From Actinomadura latina NBRC 106108 (GTDB lineage: Bacteria; Actinomycetota; Actinomycetes; Streptosporangiales; Streptosporangiaceae): a DNA stretch of 64,000 nucleotides. Where the stretch lies: the NCBI RefSeq assembly GCF_001552195.1, contig NZ_BCQS01000005.1:744001-808000 (forward strand). Reading direction: 5' to 3'. A program made the translations under genes and the position numbers. The notes beneath the pieces were generated by a model. The model saw nothing but the letters and a program-made list of their open reading frames with translations. It had not been told where the DNA came from and did no database searches. Every line of letters begins with the position of its first letter. The stretch's first letter is position 1. Below are positions 52,011 to 62,615 of this stretch, one piece after another.

Positions 52011-53243
52011 CTAGTCTGCCATATCTTCGCCGTCAACCGGAAAACCGGCGTCGCGCAGAATGGCGCGGTCCTGTTTGTCGAGGTCGTCCGGCGCGAGACG
52101 GGCGAGCAGTTCGGGACGGTGCCGGGCCGTCCGGCGGAGTGCCTCGTCGCGCCGCCAGCGGGCGATCGCCCCATGGTGGCCTGACAGGAGGACGTCCGGA
52201 ACCGGCCGATCCCGCCAGACGGGAGGCTTGGTATAGACGGGGCCCTCCAGGAGCGACTCCATGGCGCCGGGGGCGAAGGAGTCGTCCGCGACGGAGGCCG
52301 CGTTGCCGAGGACGCCCGGCACGAGACGCCCGATCGCCTCGATCATCACCAGGACGGCGACCTCCCCGCCGGCGAGCACGAAGTCGCCGAGGCTGACCTC
52401 GTCCACGGGCATGCGGGTGCGGGCCTCCTCGACGACACGGGAGTCGATGCCCTCGTAACGCCCGCAGGCGAAGATCAGCCATGGCTCGGCCGCATACCGC
52501 ACTGCATCGGCCTGTGTGAACGGCCGCCCGCTCGGGGTAGGGATGATCAGCCGCGGCACCATCCCCGCACCAGCGGCACTGGGTGCTTCAGCCCCGGCGG
52601 CTGCGGCCCCGCCGTATGACGCTGTCCCGCCGAACGATCCTGTGCCTCCTTCTGCCCCAACCCCGCCCGATGCCTCAACCCTGTCGGCTGCTGCATGGTC
52701 GCCGAAAGGCGCGGCTTCGGGGGGTGGCGCTGTATCGGCAGATGGCCCTGTATCCGGCGACGTGGCGCCGCCAGAGGAGGCCGGGACGCCCGATGCCGTT
52801 GCTCCGCCGGATGAATTTGTTCCGTCGGGTTGTGCGGGGGCGCCGAAGGGCGTGGTTTTGGGGGAGGTTTCTGCTTCTGACGGGGCGGCGGTGGTGGGTG
52901 TCGTGGGGGGGTGCGGTGGCGTTTTGGGGGGGCTGACTTCAGTGGGCGTGGCGGAGGTCCCGTGCCCTGGGGATGGCGGGGGTGGCGGGGTGGGAGAGCC
53001 TGGGGAGTCGGGGTGGGGTGGGACGAGCGTGTCTAGGGCTTCGCCCCAGGGGGTGGGTTTCATGACCATGCCGGGGCCGCCGCCGTAGGGGGTGTCGTCT
53101 ACGGTGCGGTGCCGGTCGTGGGTCCAGTCGCGCAGGTCGTGGACGCGGACGTCCAGCAGGCCCGTGCGCCGCGCCTTGCCCAGGAGGGAGATGTCCAGGG
53201 GGGCGAAGTACTCGGGGAAGATCGTGACGATGTCGATTTTCAT
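52011..53243 (-). CDS. trmD: tRNA (guanine37-N1)-methyltransferase with large insertion
   Basis: A 410-residue TrmD; usual members are about 240-280. The N-terminal part ([19 protein letters not shown] to [18 protein letters not shown]) and the C-terminal part ([77 protein letters not shown] and [17 protein letters not shown]) are complete, including the SPOUT-knot and linker Asp regions. Residues about 76-228 are a low-complexity Pro/Ser/Thr then Gly/Ala stretch inserted before the knot. The frame stays open and the insertion has lower third-position GC than the flanks. ATGA overlap with rimM. Confidence 0.95.
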   Translation of the reverse strand: MKIDIVTIFPEYFAPLDISLLGKARRTGLLDVRVHDLRDWTHDRHRTVDDTPYGGGPGMVMKPTPWGEALDTLVPPHPDSPGSPTPPPPPSPGHGTSATPTEVSPPKTPPHPPTTPTTAAPSEAETSPKTTPFGAPAQPDGTNSSGGATASGVPASSGGATSPDTGPSADTAPPPEAAPFGDHAAADRVEASGGVGAEGGTGSFGGTASYGGAAAAGAEAPSAAGAGMVPRLIIPTPSGRPFTQADAVRYAAEPWLIFACGRYEGIDSRVVEEARTRMPVDEVSLGDFVLAGGEVAVLVMIEAIGRLVPGVLGNAASVADDSFAPGAMESLLEGPVYTKPPVWRDRPVPDVLLSGHHGAIARWRRDEALRRTARHRPELLARLAPDDLDKQDRAILRDAGFPVDGEDMAD

Positions 53244-53752
53244 GATTCGTCGAGGAGTCCGGGGGGCGGGTCGATGACGAGCCGCCCCCCGGGAACGTCC
53301 ACCTCGGGGACGAGCGCGGCCACGAAGGGCACGAGCTTCTCCCCGCCTGCACCGCGCACCACGAGAAGGTCCTGGCCGTGGTGCAGGATGTCCGCGACCC
53401 GGCCGACGTCGGTGCCGTCCGCGGTGACCACGGCGAGACCGATCAGTTCCTGGTCGTGGAAGTCGTCCGGGTCGGTGGACGGGGTGATGTCACCGGGGTC
53501 GACGACGAGCCATGTGCCGCGCAGGGCCTCGGCGGCGTCGCGGTCGCCGATCCCGGCGAAGCGCACGAGCAGGCGTCCCGAATGCCAGCGAAGCCGCTCG
53601 ACGGTGAGCGGGCCGGCGGCGCCGGGGTCGGTGGCGATCTTCGTGCCCGCGGCGAACCGGGTGTCCGGTTCGTCCGTGCGGACGTCGATGGTGACCTCGC
53701 CACGGATCCCGTGCGGCCGTCCGACACGTCCGACCACGAGCGGTTCGCTCAT
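53240..53752 (-). CDS. rimM: 16S rRNA processing protein RimM
   Basis: A 170-residue maturation factor for the 30S subunit head: LVVGRVGRPHGIRGEVTIDV, ALRGTWLVVDPGD, then the PRC-barrel DFHDQELIGLAVVTADGTDV and LVPFVAALVPEVDVPGGRLV. The ATG at 53752 is conserved. It lies between khpA and trmD. Confidence 0.95.
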   Translation of the reverse strand: MSEPLVVGRVGRPHGIRGEVTIDVRTDEPDTRFAAGTKIATDPGAAGPLTVERLRWHSGRLLVRFAGIGDRDAAEALRGTWLVVDPGDITPSTDPDDFHDQELIGLAVVTADGTDVGRVADILHHGQDLLVVRGAGGEKLVPFVAALVPEVDVPGGRLVIDPPPGLLDES

Positions 53753-53763
53753 CGGAACGCCAC

Positions 53764-54006
53764 TCAGCGGACCTCGTTGACGTCGAGCAGGTCAACGCGC
53801 ACGTAGCGGCCTCCGGAGAGGGCGCTGATCACCGTGCGGAGGGCCTTGGCGGTGCGGCCGCCGCGGCCGATGACCTTCCCGAGGTCCTCGGGGTGCACGC
53901 GCACCTCCAGGACCCGGCCGCCCCTGATCCGCCGGGCGCGGACCCGGACGTCGTCCGGGTTCTCCACGATCCCGCGGACCAGGTGCTCGAGCGCTTCTTC
54001 GAGCAC
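53764..54006 (-). CDS. khpA: KH-domain RNA-binding protein KhpA
   Basis: An 80-residue single KH-domain protein (UPF0109): LEEALEHLVRGIVENPDDVR, then VRVHPEDLGKVIGRGGRTAK with the GxxG loop (GRGG), and ALRTVISALSGGRYVRVDLL. It is too short to be obvious among overlapping frames. GTG 54006 starts 2 bases after the rpsP stop with GAGGG upstream. Order rpsP-khpA-rimM-trmD-rplS is classical. Confidence 0.93.
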   Translation of the reverse strand: MLEEALEHLVRGIVENPDDVRVRARRIRGGRVLEVRVHPEDLGKVIGRGGRTAKALRTVISALSGGRYVRVDLLDVNEVR

Positions 54007-54008
54007 TG

Positions 54009-54473
54009 TCAGCCCTCGCTCTTGGCTTCGTCGGTCTCGGTGGCCTTGGCCTCGGACTTCTTGGCCTCGGACTTCTTCGGCTCGGCCTTCTTCTTGCCGC
54101 GGGTCGCGGTGCCGGCGGCCTCGTCGTCGCCCAGGGACTCCTTGACGGCGGCCTCGAAGGCGGCCTTCTTGTCGGCCTTGGGCTCGGCGACCTTCAGGGT
54201 GCCCTCGGCGCCCGGCTCGCCCTTGAACTTCTGCCAGTCGCCGGTGATCTTCAGCAGGTTCAGCACGGGCTCGGTCGGCTGCGCGCCGACGCCGAGCCAG
54301 TACTGCGCGCGCTCGGAGTCGATCTGGATGAGCGACGGCTCCTGCTTGGGCTGGTAGAGGCCGATCTCCTCGATGGCGCGCCCGTCCCGCTTGGTGCGGG
54401 CGTCGGCGACGACGATCCGGTACTGCGGGTTCCGGATCTTCCCCAGGCGCTTGAGCTTGATCTTGACTGCCAC
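54009..54473 (-). CDS. rpsP: 30S ribosomal protein S16 with charged tail
   Basis: A 154-residue S16: [40 protein letters not shown] and [20 protein letters not shown]. The last 55 residues are a Lys/Glu/Ala-rich extension ([17 protein letters not shown]), longer than in most bacteria. GTG 54473 matches the conserved start; an upstream in-frame ATG at 54497 would add eight atypical residues. Confidence 0.95.
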   Translation of the reverse strand: MAVKIKLKRLGKIRNPQYRIVVADARTKRDGRAIEEIGLYQPKQEPSLIQIDSERAQYWLGVGAQPTEPVLNLLKITGDWQKFKGEPGAEGTLKVAEPKADKKAAFEAAVKESLGDDEAAGTATRGKKKAEPKKSEAKKSEAKATETDEAKSEG

Positions 54474-54612
54474 GGGTGCGGTGTACTCCGATTTCATTAC
54501 TGGGTGGACGAGCCCGCGCCAGGTGGGGAAACACCGGCTCGCGGCCGCCCGATGGACTCCGGCCGCGCAGGACGAGAGAGGGCGCCTCGCGATTCCGGTT
54601 TTCCAGCCTGTC

Positions 54613-54643
54613 ATTCTGCCAGACGTTCGGTGTAAAGGTGCAA
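54613..54643 (-). promoter_or_regulatory. Possible promoter of the rpsP operon
   Basis: On the minus strand TTGCAC (54638-54643) is followed after 19 bases by CAGAAT (54613-54618). It lies about 130 bases before rpsP in a locally AT-richer part of the 253-bp ffh-rpsP gap. Confidence 0.4.
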
Positions 54644-54687
54644 TCGCACGGCACCGTGTCCCGACTCGTCCGACGCAGTGCGCGGCG

Positions 54688-54718
54688 CCGCCGCGGGCGG
54701 CTGAAGGGTCCGCGGCGG
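54688..54718. terminator. Terminator-like hairpin after ffh
   Basis: CCGCCGCGG (54688-54696) and CCGCGGCGG (54710-54718) form a 9-bp stem with a 13-base loop, starting 8 bases past the ffh stop. No T-run is present, as is common in high-GC actinobacteria. Confidence 0.5.
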
Positions 54719-54726
54719 GCCGGTGC

Positions 54727-56304
54727 TCACTTCTTCTTGCGGCCCTGGAGTTTGCCCAGGTCCGGCATCTGGAAGCCGGGGGGAAGCTGGCCGCCGAGGC
54801 CGGGCGGAAGCCCGCCCGGACCGCCGCCGAGGCCCGGCGGGAGCCCCTGGGGCACGCCGTCGGCCGCGGGCTGCTGGTCCGGCCGGTCCTTGCCGGCGGC
54901 GCGCTTGCGCGGGTCTCCGCTGCGCTGCTTGCCCTTCCTGCTCTTCTTCGCGGCGGCCTTCGCCGCCTTCTTGCGTCCGCCCGGCATGCCGGGCAGCCCC
55001 ATGCCGCCGGCCATCTGCCGCATCATCTTCTGCGCGTCGAAGAACCGGGTGACGAGGCTGCTGACCTCGCCGACGCTGACGCCGGACCCGGTCGCGATGC
55101 GGGCCCGCCGGGAGCCGTTGATGATCTTGGGCTGGGAGCGCTCCTGCGGCGTCATCGAGCGGATGATCGCGGCGATCCGGTCCAGGTCCTTGTCGTCGAT
55201 CTGGCTGATCTGGTCGCGGACCTGCCCCATGCCGGGCATCATCCCGAGCAGGTTCCCGATCGGGCCGAGCTTGCGGATCATCATCATCTGCTCGAGGAAG
55301 TCCTCGAGGGTGAAGTCCTCGCCCGACGCGAACTTGGTCGACATCTTCTCGGCCTGCTCGGCGTCGAACGCCTGCTCGGCCTGCTCGATCAGGGTGAGGA
55401 TGTCGCCCATGTCGAGGATCCGGCCCGCCATGCGGTCCGGGTGGAAGACGCTGAAGTCCTCCAGCTTCTCGCCCGTCGAGGCGAACATGATCGGGCGCCC
55501 GGTGATGTGCCGCACCGACAGCGCCGCACCGCCGCGCGCGTCGCCGTCGAGCTTGGTGAGGACGACGCCGTCGAAGCCGACGCCGTCCATGAACGCCTGG
55601 GCGGTGTTGACCGCGTCCTGGCCGACCATGGCGTCGACGACGAACAGGATGTCGTCGGGCTGGACGGCTTCACGGATGTCGATGGCCTGCTGCATCATCT
55701 CCGTGTCGACGCCGAGCCGGCCCGCGGTGTCGATGACGACGACGTCGTGCAGGGCGTGCCGGGCCTGGTCGAGCGAGCGGCGCGCCACGTCCACCGGGTC
55801 TCCGACGCCGCTGCCCGGCTCGGGCGCGAACACCGGCACGCCGGCCCGTTCTCCGACGACCTGGAGCTGCTGGACGGCGTTGGGCCGCTGCAGGTCGGCG
55901 GCCACCAGCATCGGCGTGTGGCCCTCCTGCCGCAGCCACCGGGCGAGCTTGCCGGCGAGGGTCGTCTTACCGGCGCCCTGCAGGCCCGCGAGCATGATCA
56001 CGGTCGGCGGCGTCTTGGCCAGCCGGATCCGGCGGGTCTCGCCGCCGAGGATCTCGACGAGCTCCTCGTTGACGATCTTGACGACCTGCTGCGCCGGGTT
56101 CAGCGCCTGCGAGACCTCCGCGCCGGCGGCGCGCTCCTTGACCCGCGCGATGAAATCCTTGACTACGGGCAGCGCGACGTCGGCTTCGAGCAGCGCGATC
56201 CGGATCTCGCGGGCCGTCGCGTTGATGTCGGCCTCGGACAGCCGGCCTTTGCTGCGCAGGGACGAGAAGACCGTCGTCAACCGGTCGGAGAGCGTCTCGA
56301 ACAC
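54727..56304 (-). CDS. ffh: Signal recognition particle protein Ffh
   Basis: A 525-residue SRP54 GTPase. The N-domain ([20 protein letters not shown]) is followed by the G-domain with G1 [44 protein letters not shown], and then the Met-rich M-domain ([20 protein letters not shown]) that binds signal peptides and 4.5S RNA. The C-terminal 60 residues are basic then Gly/Pro/Leu/Gln-rich (GLPPGLGGG type), an extension of the usual M-domain. GTG start 56304. Confidence 0.96.
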   Translation of the reverse strand: MFETLSDRLTTVFSSLRSKGRLSEADINATAREIRIALLEADVALPVVKDFIARVKERAAGAEVSQALNPAQQVVKIVNEELVEILGGETRRIRLAKTPPTVIMLAGLQGAGKTTLAGKLARWLRQEGHTPMLVAADLQRPNAVQQLQVVGERAGVPVFAPEPGSGVGDPVDVARRSLDQARHALHDVVVIDTAGRLGVDTEMMQQAIDIREAVQPDDILFVVDAMVGQDAVNTAQAFMDGVGFDGVVLTKLDGDARGGAALSVRHITGRPIMFASTGEKLEDFSVFHPDRMAGRILDMGDILTLIEQAEQAFDAEQAEKMSTKFASGEDFTLEDFLEQMMMIRKLGPIGNLLGMMPGMGQVRDQISQIDDKDLDRIAAIIRSMTPQERSQPKIINGSRRARIATGSGVSVGEVSSLVTRFFDAQKMMRQMAGGMGLPGMPGGRKKAAKAAAKKSRKGKQRSGDPRKRAAGKDRPDQQPAADGVPQGLPPGLGGGPGGLPPGLGGQLPPGFQMPDLGKLQGRKKK

Positions 56305-56423
56305 GTGTCTGGACCGTCCTTGGAAAGCTTCTGGGATCGCCTATCAGCGTATCGGGTCACCGGCCGGGCCCCGCCCGCATCGCCGGACGCGTTCGCGGCG
56401 CCTCTCGCGGGGCTCCCCCGGCT

Positions 56424-58796
56424 TCAACGCAGCGCGGCCAGAACCTCTTCCCGGACGGCGGCGAGGGCGTCGGGCTCTTCGAGCGGGCGCCCTGCCCCGT
56501 CCACCACGTAGAAGACGTCCACGGCCTCGGCCCCCAGGGTGTCGACCTGGGCGGCGCGGACCTGCAGCCCGCACGCGCCGAGCGCCTGCCCGACCCGCCA
56601 CAGCAGCCCGGGACGGTCGTGGGCCCGCACCTCGATGACGGTCGCCGTCCGCGAGGCGTCGTCCACGATCATGACCCGCGGCGGCGGCGCCGTCGCGCCG
56701 GGCCGCACCCGCACCGACCGCGCCCGCCGCTCCAGCCGTCCCGCAACGTCGAGCCGCCCCGCGAGCATGAGCCGCAGGTCCGCCTCCAGTCCGGCGGGAT
56801 CCGGCGGCGTCCCGAACTCCGGAACGGCCGTGAAGTCGAGCACCGCGGTCCCCCCGCCTCCGGCGGCGGCGGAGGGCGCTGAGGTGGTGCGGGCGGTCTT
56901 CACCGCCAGGCGGTGGAGGGCCAGGACGCCGGCGGCGCGCCAGAGGAGGCCGTGGCGGTCGGGGGCGGCGATGGTGATGCGGGAGCCGGTCACGCGGACG
57001 GCGGCGCCGTCATGGCGGGCCAGGGCGAGGTGGTCGGACTCCGGGGCGGGGGCGGGCGGGGGCGTTCCGCCGGAGAGGGCGGCCGCCGAGCGGCGGGCGA
57101 GCTCGGCGACGAGGCCGGCCTTCCAGGCGCCCCAGGCGGCCGGGCCGGTGGCGGTGCCGTCGGCGATCGCGAGGGCGGCGAGGATGTCGAGGACCTCGCG
57201 TTCGCGGCCCGGTGCCCCGGAGACCGCGGCAGTGACGGTCTGGACGGTCACCGGGTCGTCGATGTCCCGGCGCGTCGCGGTCTCCGGGAGCAGGAGGTGG
57301 TGGCGGACGAGGGTCTCCAGGACGCGCACGTCGTCGTCCGGGAAGCCGAGGCGGGCGCCGAGGTCGCCGACGACGACGGCGCCGCCGGCCGAGTGGTCGC
57401 CGGGCCATCCCTTGCCGATGTCGTGCAGCAGGGCGCCGACGAGGAGGAGGTCGGGGCGGGCGACCTCGCGGGTGAGGGCGGCTGCGCCGGCCGCGGTCTC
57501 CACGAGGTGGCGGTCCACGGTGAAGCGGTGGACGGGGTTGCGCTGCGGCCGGTTGCGGACGCGTTCCCAGTCGGGCAGCAGCCGGACGATCAGCCCCGCC
57601 TGGTCGAGGGCCTCCCACACGGGGATCGCGGCGGGGCCCGCGCCGAGCAGGGAGACGAGGGCGTCGCGCGCGCCGGCGGGCCACGGCACCGGTGGGAGGG
57701 CGGCGCGCTCGGCCAGCCGGGCGACCGTGGCGGGTGCGAGCGGGAGGCCGCCCTGGGCGGCGGCTGCGGCGACGCGGAGGATGAGGGCCGGGTCGTCGAG
57801 GTCGGCGTTCCGCGCGAGGACGACCTCGCCCTCGTACTCGACGGCGCCGTCCCCCACGGGACGCCGCTCGGCAGCGGGCCGCTCGGCACCGGGCCGGCCG
57901 GCGCCGCGCGGGTTCGCGTCCGGGCTCCGCCGGCTCGCGCGCCGGGATCTGGTCCGGCGGTCGACGTGGCGCCACAGCGTGGTGCCCGCGTAGGTGATCG
58001 TGCGGGCCGCCTCCGTGATCGAGCGTTGCAGGACGGCCGCGTCCAGAAGGCCGAGGGCGTGGGCGACGGCCTCCTGTTCCTGCAGGACGAGGCGGTCGGT
58101 GGCGCGGCCGGTGACGTCGTGCAGGGCGTGGCGGACGTCCAGCAGCAGGTCGTGGGCGGCGCGGACCCGCCCGTCCGGACCGGACGCCACCCAGGACGCG
58201 GCGACGGCGTGCATCACGTGGACGTCGCGCAGGCCGCCGTGGGCTTCCTTGATGTCGGGTTCGAGGAGGAAGGCCAGCTCGCCCTGCGCGTCCCAGCGCT
58301 CGCGGCACATCTCCGACAGTTCCGCCAGCCGGACGGCGGAGTCGGCGCGCCAGTCGGCGAGCACGGCGGCGCGCAACTCGTCCACGAGCGTGTGGTCGCC
58401 CGCGATGCGGCGCGCCGACAGCAGGCCGAGGGCGGCCTTCATGTCGCCGCGCGCGACGGTCCGGGCCTCGTGGACGGTCCGGACGGAGTGGTCCAGGCGC
58501 AGGCCCGAGTCCCAGACCGGATACCAGACGCGGTCGGCGACGGCGGCGACTCCGGCCAGGCCGCGGTGCAGGAGGACGAGGTCGAGGTCGCCGCCGGGGG
58601 TCAGCTCGCGGCGGGCGTGGCTGCCGACCGCTACGAGCGCGACGGCCTCCGGGGCGGGAGCGAGGAGGGAGGCCAGCCAGCGGTCGAGGTCGCCTGCGCG
58701 CCCGGCCCGCGCCGCCGCGAGGGCGGCGCGGGCCGCACCGGCCGGAGGGCGGGGCGCGGTGCCTCCGTCCTCGGGCGGTGTGCGGGTGTGGGGCAC
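56424..58796 (-). CDS. glnD: Bifunctional PII nucleotidyltransferase GlnD
   Basis: A 790-residue enzyme that modifies and demodifies PII. The nucleotidyltransferase domain has GSHARRELTPGGDLDLVLLH (catalytic GDxD), then LLEPDIKEAHGGLRDVHVMH. The HD domain has LLVGALLHDIGKGWPGDHS. Two ACT domains end the protein (ITIAAPDRHGLLWRAAGVLA and IEVRAHDRPGLLWRVGQALG), sensing glutamine. In Streptomyces GlnD adenylylates rather than uridylylates GlnK. GTG 58796 begins 8 bases after the glnK stop. An Arg/Pro-rich insertion (about 280-315) separates the NT and HD parts. Confidence 0.93.
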   Translation of the reverse strand: MPHTRTPPEDGGTAPRPPAGAARAALAAARAGRAGDLDRWLASLLAPAPEAVALVAVGSHARRELTPGGDLDLVLLHRGLAGVAAVADRVWYPVWDSGLRLDHSVRTVHEARTVARGDMKAALGLLSARRIAGDHTLVDELRAAVLADWRADSAVRLAELSEMCRERWDAQGELAFLLEPDIKEAHGGLRDVHVMHAVAASWVASGPDGRVRAAHDLLLDVRHALHDVTGRATDRLVLQEQEAVAHALGLLDAAVLQRSITEAARTITYAGTTLWRHVDRRTRSRRASRRSPDANPRGAGRPGAERPAAERRPVGDGAVEYEGEVVLARNADLDDPALILRVAAAAAQGGLPLAPATVARLAERAALPPVPWPAGARDALVSLLGAGPAAIPVWEALDQAGLIVRLLPDWERVRNRPQRNPVHRFTVDRHLVETAAGAAALTREVARPDLLLVGALLHDIGKGWPGDHSAGGAVVVGDLGARLGFPDDDVRVLETLVRHHLLLPETATRRDIDDPVTVQTVTAAVSGAPGREREVLDILAALAIADGTATGPAAWGAWKAGLVAELARRSAAALSGGTPPPAPAPESDHLALARHDGAAVRVTGSRITIAAPDRHGLLWRAAGVLALHRLAVKTARTTSAPSAAAGGGGTAVLDFTAVPEFGTPPDPAGLEADLRLMLAGRLDVAGRLERRARSVRVRPGATAPPPRVMIVDDASRTATVIEVRAHDRPGLLWRVGQALGACGLQVRAAQVDTLGAEAVDVFYVVDGAGRPLEEPDALAAVREEVLAALR

Positions 58797-58804
58797 CGGG
58801 GGAC

Positions 58805-60477
<1,673 letters not shown>

Positions 60478-60559
60478 GTCTCTGAGAGCCCCTCCTCGCC
60501 AGGGAACTTCGAACTGCTCAGAGACTCGACCTCGGCGGTTTCGCGCGCGGGGCCCCCGC

Positions 60560-60606
60560 GTTTCGCAGGTGTGAAAACCCACCCCCGGGTGTTTCGCGAG
60601 TGTTAC
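60560..60606 (-). promoter_or_regulatory. Two GlnR-type boxes upstream of amtB
   Basis: On the minus strand GTAAC-N6-GAAAC (60591-60606) matches the actinobacterial GlnR half-site exactly. A second box, TTCAC-N6-GAAAC (60560-60575), lies 15 bases further toward amtB. Box starts are 31 bases apart instead of the usual 22, close to one extra helical turn. They sit about 83-129 bases before the amtB ATG. Confidence 0.75.
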
Positions 60607-60647
60607 TAAGTCCTCACATGCCGCATTTTGTCGTTCATAGGTCGCTC

Positions 60648-61802
60648 TCAGTCGCCCAGAATCGCGTCCACGAACGCCTCGGGCTCGAACGGCGCCAGGT
60701 CGTCCGGGCCCTCCCCCAGCCCGACCAGCTTGACCGGGACGCCCAGCTCCCGCTGCACCTGGACGACGATGCCGCCCTTCGCGGTGCCGTCCAGCTTCGT
60801 CAGCACGACGCCCGTCACGTTCACGACTTCGGCGAACACGCGCGCCTGCTGCATGCCGTTCTGGCCGGTCGTCGCGTCCAGGACGAGGAGCACCTCGTCC
60901 ACCGCGGCCTGCTTCTCCACGACGCGCTTGACCTTGCCCAGCTCGTCCATCAGCCCGGTCTTGGTGTGCAGCCGGCCCGCCGTGTCGATGATCACGACGT
61001 TGACCTTGGACTCGATGCCCTGCTTGACCGCGTCGAACGCGACGCTCGCCGGGTCGGCGCCCTCGTCCTTGCGGACGACCTGCGCCCCGACGCGCGTCCC
61101 CCACGTCTCCAGCTGGTCGGCGGCGGCGGCGCGGAAGGTGTCGGCGGCGCCGAGCAGCACCGTGTCGCCGTCCCCGACGAGGACGCGGCCGAGCTTGCCG
61201 CAGGTGGTGGTCTTGCCGGTGCCGTTGACGCCGACGACCATCAGCACCGCCGGGCGGTCGCCGTGCGCGTCGGTGTGCAGGGAGCGGTCCAGGTCCGGGC
61301 CGATCTGCTTGACCAGCTCCTCCTTGAGCAGCTCCCGGACGTCCGCCGCGCTGCGGGTGCCGAGCACCTGGACGCGGGTGCGCAGGTCGTCGGTGACCTG
61401 GCGGGCCACAGTGGTGCCCATGTCCGCGGTGATCAGGGTGTCCTCGATCTCCTCCCACGCGTCGTCGTCGAGCGTGTCGCGCGACAGCAGGACGAGCAGG
61501 GTCTTGCCGAACGTGTTCTGGGAGCGCGCGAGCCGGGCCCGCAGCCGGACCAGCCGGCCCGCGCCGGGCGGCGGCCTCTCGATCTCGACCGTGGGCCGCG
61601 GCGCCGGCACCTCCGTCGGCGGCGCCCGCTCGACGGTCGGGGCCCCGGCCTCCGCCTCGTCCACGGCGGTCGCGCCACCGGTCCGTTCCGTCGGCCGCTC
61701 CACCGGCGGCCGCGGACGTGTGCGGCGGGGCCGCAGCAAGGTGATGCCGCCGACGATCAGCGCGACGGCGGCGAGTGCGGCGATGACGATCAGATATTCC
61801 AT
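60648..61802 (-). CDS. ftsY: Signal recognition particle receptor FtsY
   Basis: A 384-residue SRP receptor GTPase. It has an N-terminal hydrophobic helix (YLIVIAALAAVALIVGGITL), an acidic Pro-rich linker, the N-domain (RSQNTFGKTLLVLLSRDTLD) and the G-domain: GVNGTGKTTTCGKLGR, DTFRAAAADQLETWG, DTAGRLHTKTGLMDELGKV, TKLDGTAKGG and GLGEGPDDLAPFEPEAFVDA. The membrane helix is typical of actinobacterial FtsY. It works with Ffh encoded 4 kb away. Confidence 0.96.
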   Translation of the reverse strand: MEYLIVIAALAAVALIVGGITLLRPRRTRPRPPVERPTERTGGATAVDEAEAGAPTVERAPPTEVPAPRPTVEIERPPPGAGRLVRLRARLARSQNTFGKTLLVLLSRDTLDDDAWEEIEDTLITADMGTTVARQVTDDLRTRVQVLGTRSAADVRELLKEELVKQIGPDLDRSLHTDAHGDRPAVLMVVGVNGTGKTTTCGKLGRVLVGDGDTVLLGAADTFRAAAADQLETWGTRVGAQVVRKDEGADPASVAFDAVKQGIESKVNVVIIDTAGRLHTKTGLMDELGKVKRVVEKQAAVDEVLLVLDATTGQNGMQQARVFAEVVNVTGVVLTKLDGTAKGGIVVQVQRELGVPVKLVGLGEGPDDLAPFEPEAFVDAILGD

Positions 61803-61955
61803 AGCGCCCCCAGTTTTCCAGACCTGTCTACCCAGGGGGCCGCCCCCCTGGAACCCCGATACGGCGCAGGGCGTGCCCGCGCCTGTCGCTCAGGTCGGCT
61901 CCAAGGCTCAAGTCTGATCCATGAAGGTCAGGCGTGACTCGTCCGGAACCGGGGT

Positions 61956-62615
61956 TCAGACCGCGTCGGGTGCCCGGCCTGGTAGCGATGCCCTTTCGGA
62001 GGATTCCCACTCGTCGACGTTGCGGAGAAGGGCCTCCAGGTAGGAGCGCAGGTGGGTGCGGTAGACGTCGCTGTAGGTGCGCAGGTAGGCGATCTCGCGT
62101 TCCATCTCGCGGCGTTCGTCGGGCGGGAGGGGCGCGGACGGGGGCGGCTCGGCGGAGCGGACGGCGGCGTCGGCCACGGCGGCGGCCTTGCGGTGGGCGT
62201 CCTCCAGGAGGTGTTCCGCGCGGCCCTTGGCGTCGGACAGGATCGCCTCCCGGTGCAGCCGCGCCTCGTGGGCCAGTTCGCGGGTGTACCGTTCGGCGTC
62301 CGCGACGTAGAGGTCGGCGGTCTGCTGGGCCTGCGACAGGATCCGGACGGCCTGGAAGTGGGCGTCCTCCGGCGCCAGCACACTCGGCGTGCCCTTCGCG
62401 CGCAGCCGGTTCACCTCGCCCGCGAGGGCGGCCTTGTCGTTGAGGATCTGCACGAGTTCCCGCTCGACGTACGCCAGGAAGCCGCGGACCTCGTCCTCGT
62501 CGTATCCGCGGCGTCCGAGCGCGGCGCGGGCGAACACCACCGCCTGGAGTTCGCCCGGGGTCAGCCGAGACCCCGTGGACACGACGGGAAGGTTCGGGGA
62601 GTTCAACGCGCTCAC
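61956..62615 (-). CDS. DivIVA-domain protein
   Basis: A 219-residue protein. After a short polar start comes a DivIVA-like motif (RRGYDEDEVRGFLAYVEREL, then VQILNDKAALAGEVNRL) and a long helical region (HFQAVRILSQAQQTADLYVA, and so on to about 190). GTG 62615 overlaps the stop of the preceding flavohaemoprotein-like gene (GTGA). DivIVA proteins mark curved membrane and direct polar growth; this is shorter than Wag31 and is probably a paralogue. A 153-bp gap without a visible gene separates it from ftsY. Confidence 0.83.
   Translation of the reverse strand: MSALNSPNLPVVSTGSRLTPGELQAVVFARAALGRRGYDEDEVRGFLAYVERELVQILNDKAALAGEVNRLRAKGTPSVLAPEDAHFQAVRILSQAQQTADLYVADAERYTRELAHEARLHREAILSDAKGRAEHLLEDAHRKAAAVADAAVRSAEPPPSAPLPPDERREMEREIAYLRTYSDVYRTHLRSYLEALLRNVDEWESSERASLPGRAPDAV

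Noticed and set aside
52560..53018. TrmD insertion as a frameshift or pseudogene
   Set aside because: The frame is open throughout and all catalytic blocks on both sides are intact.
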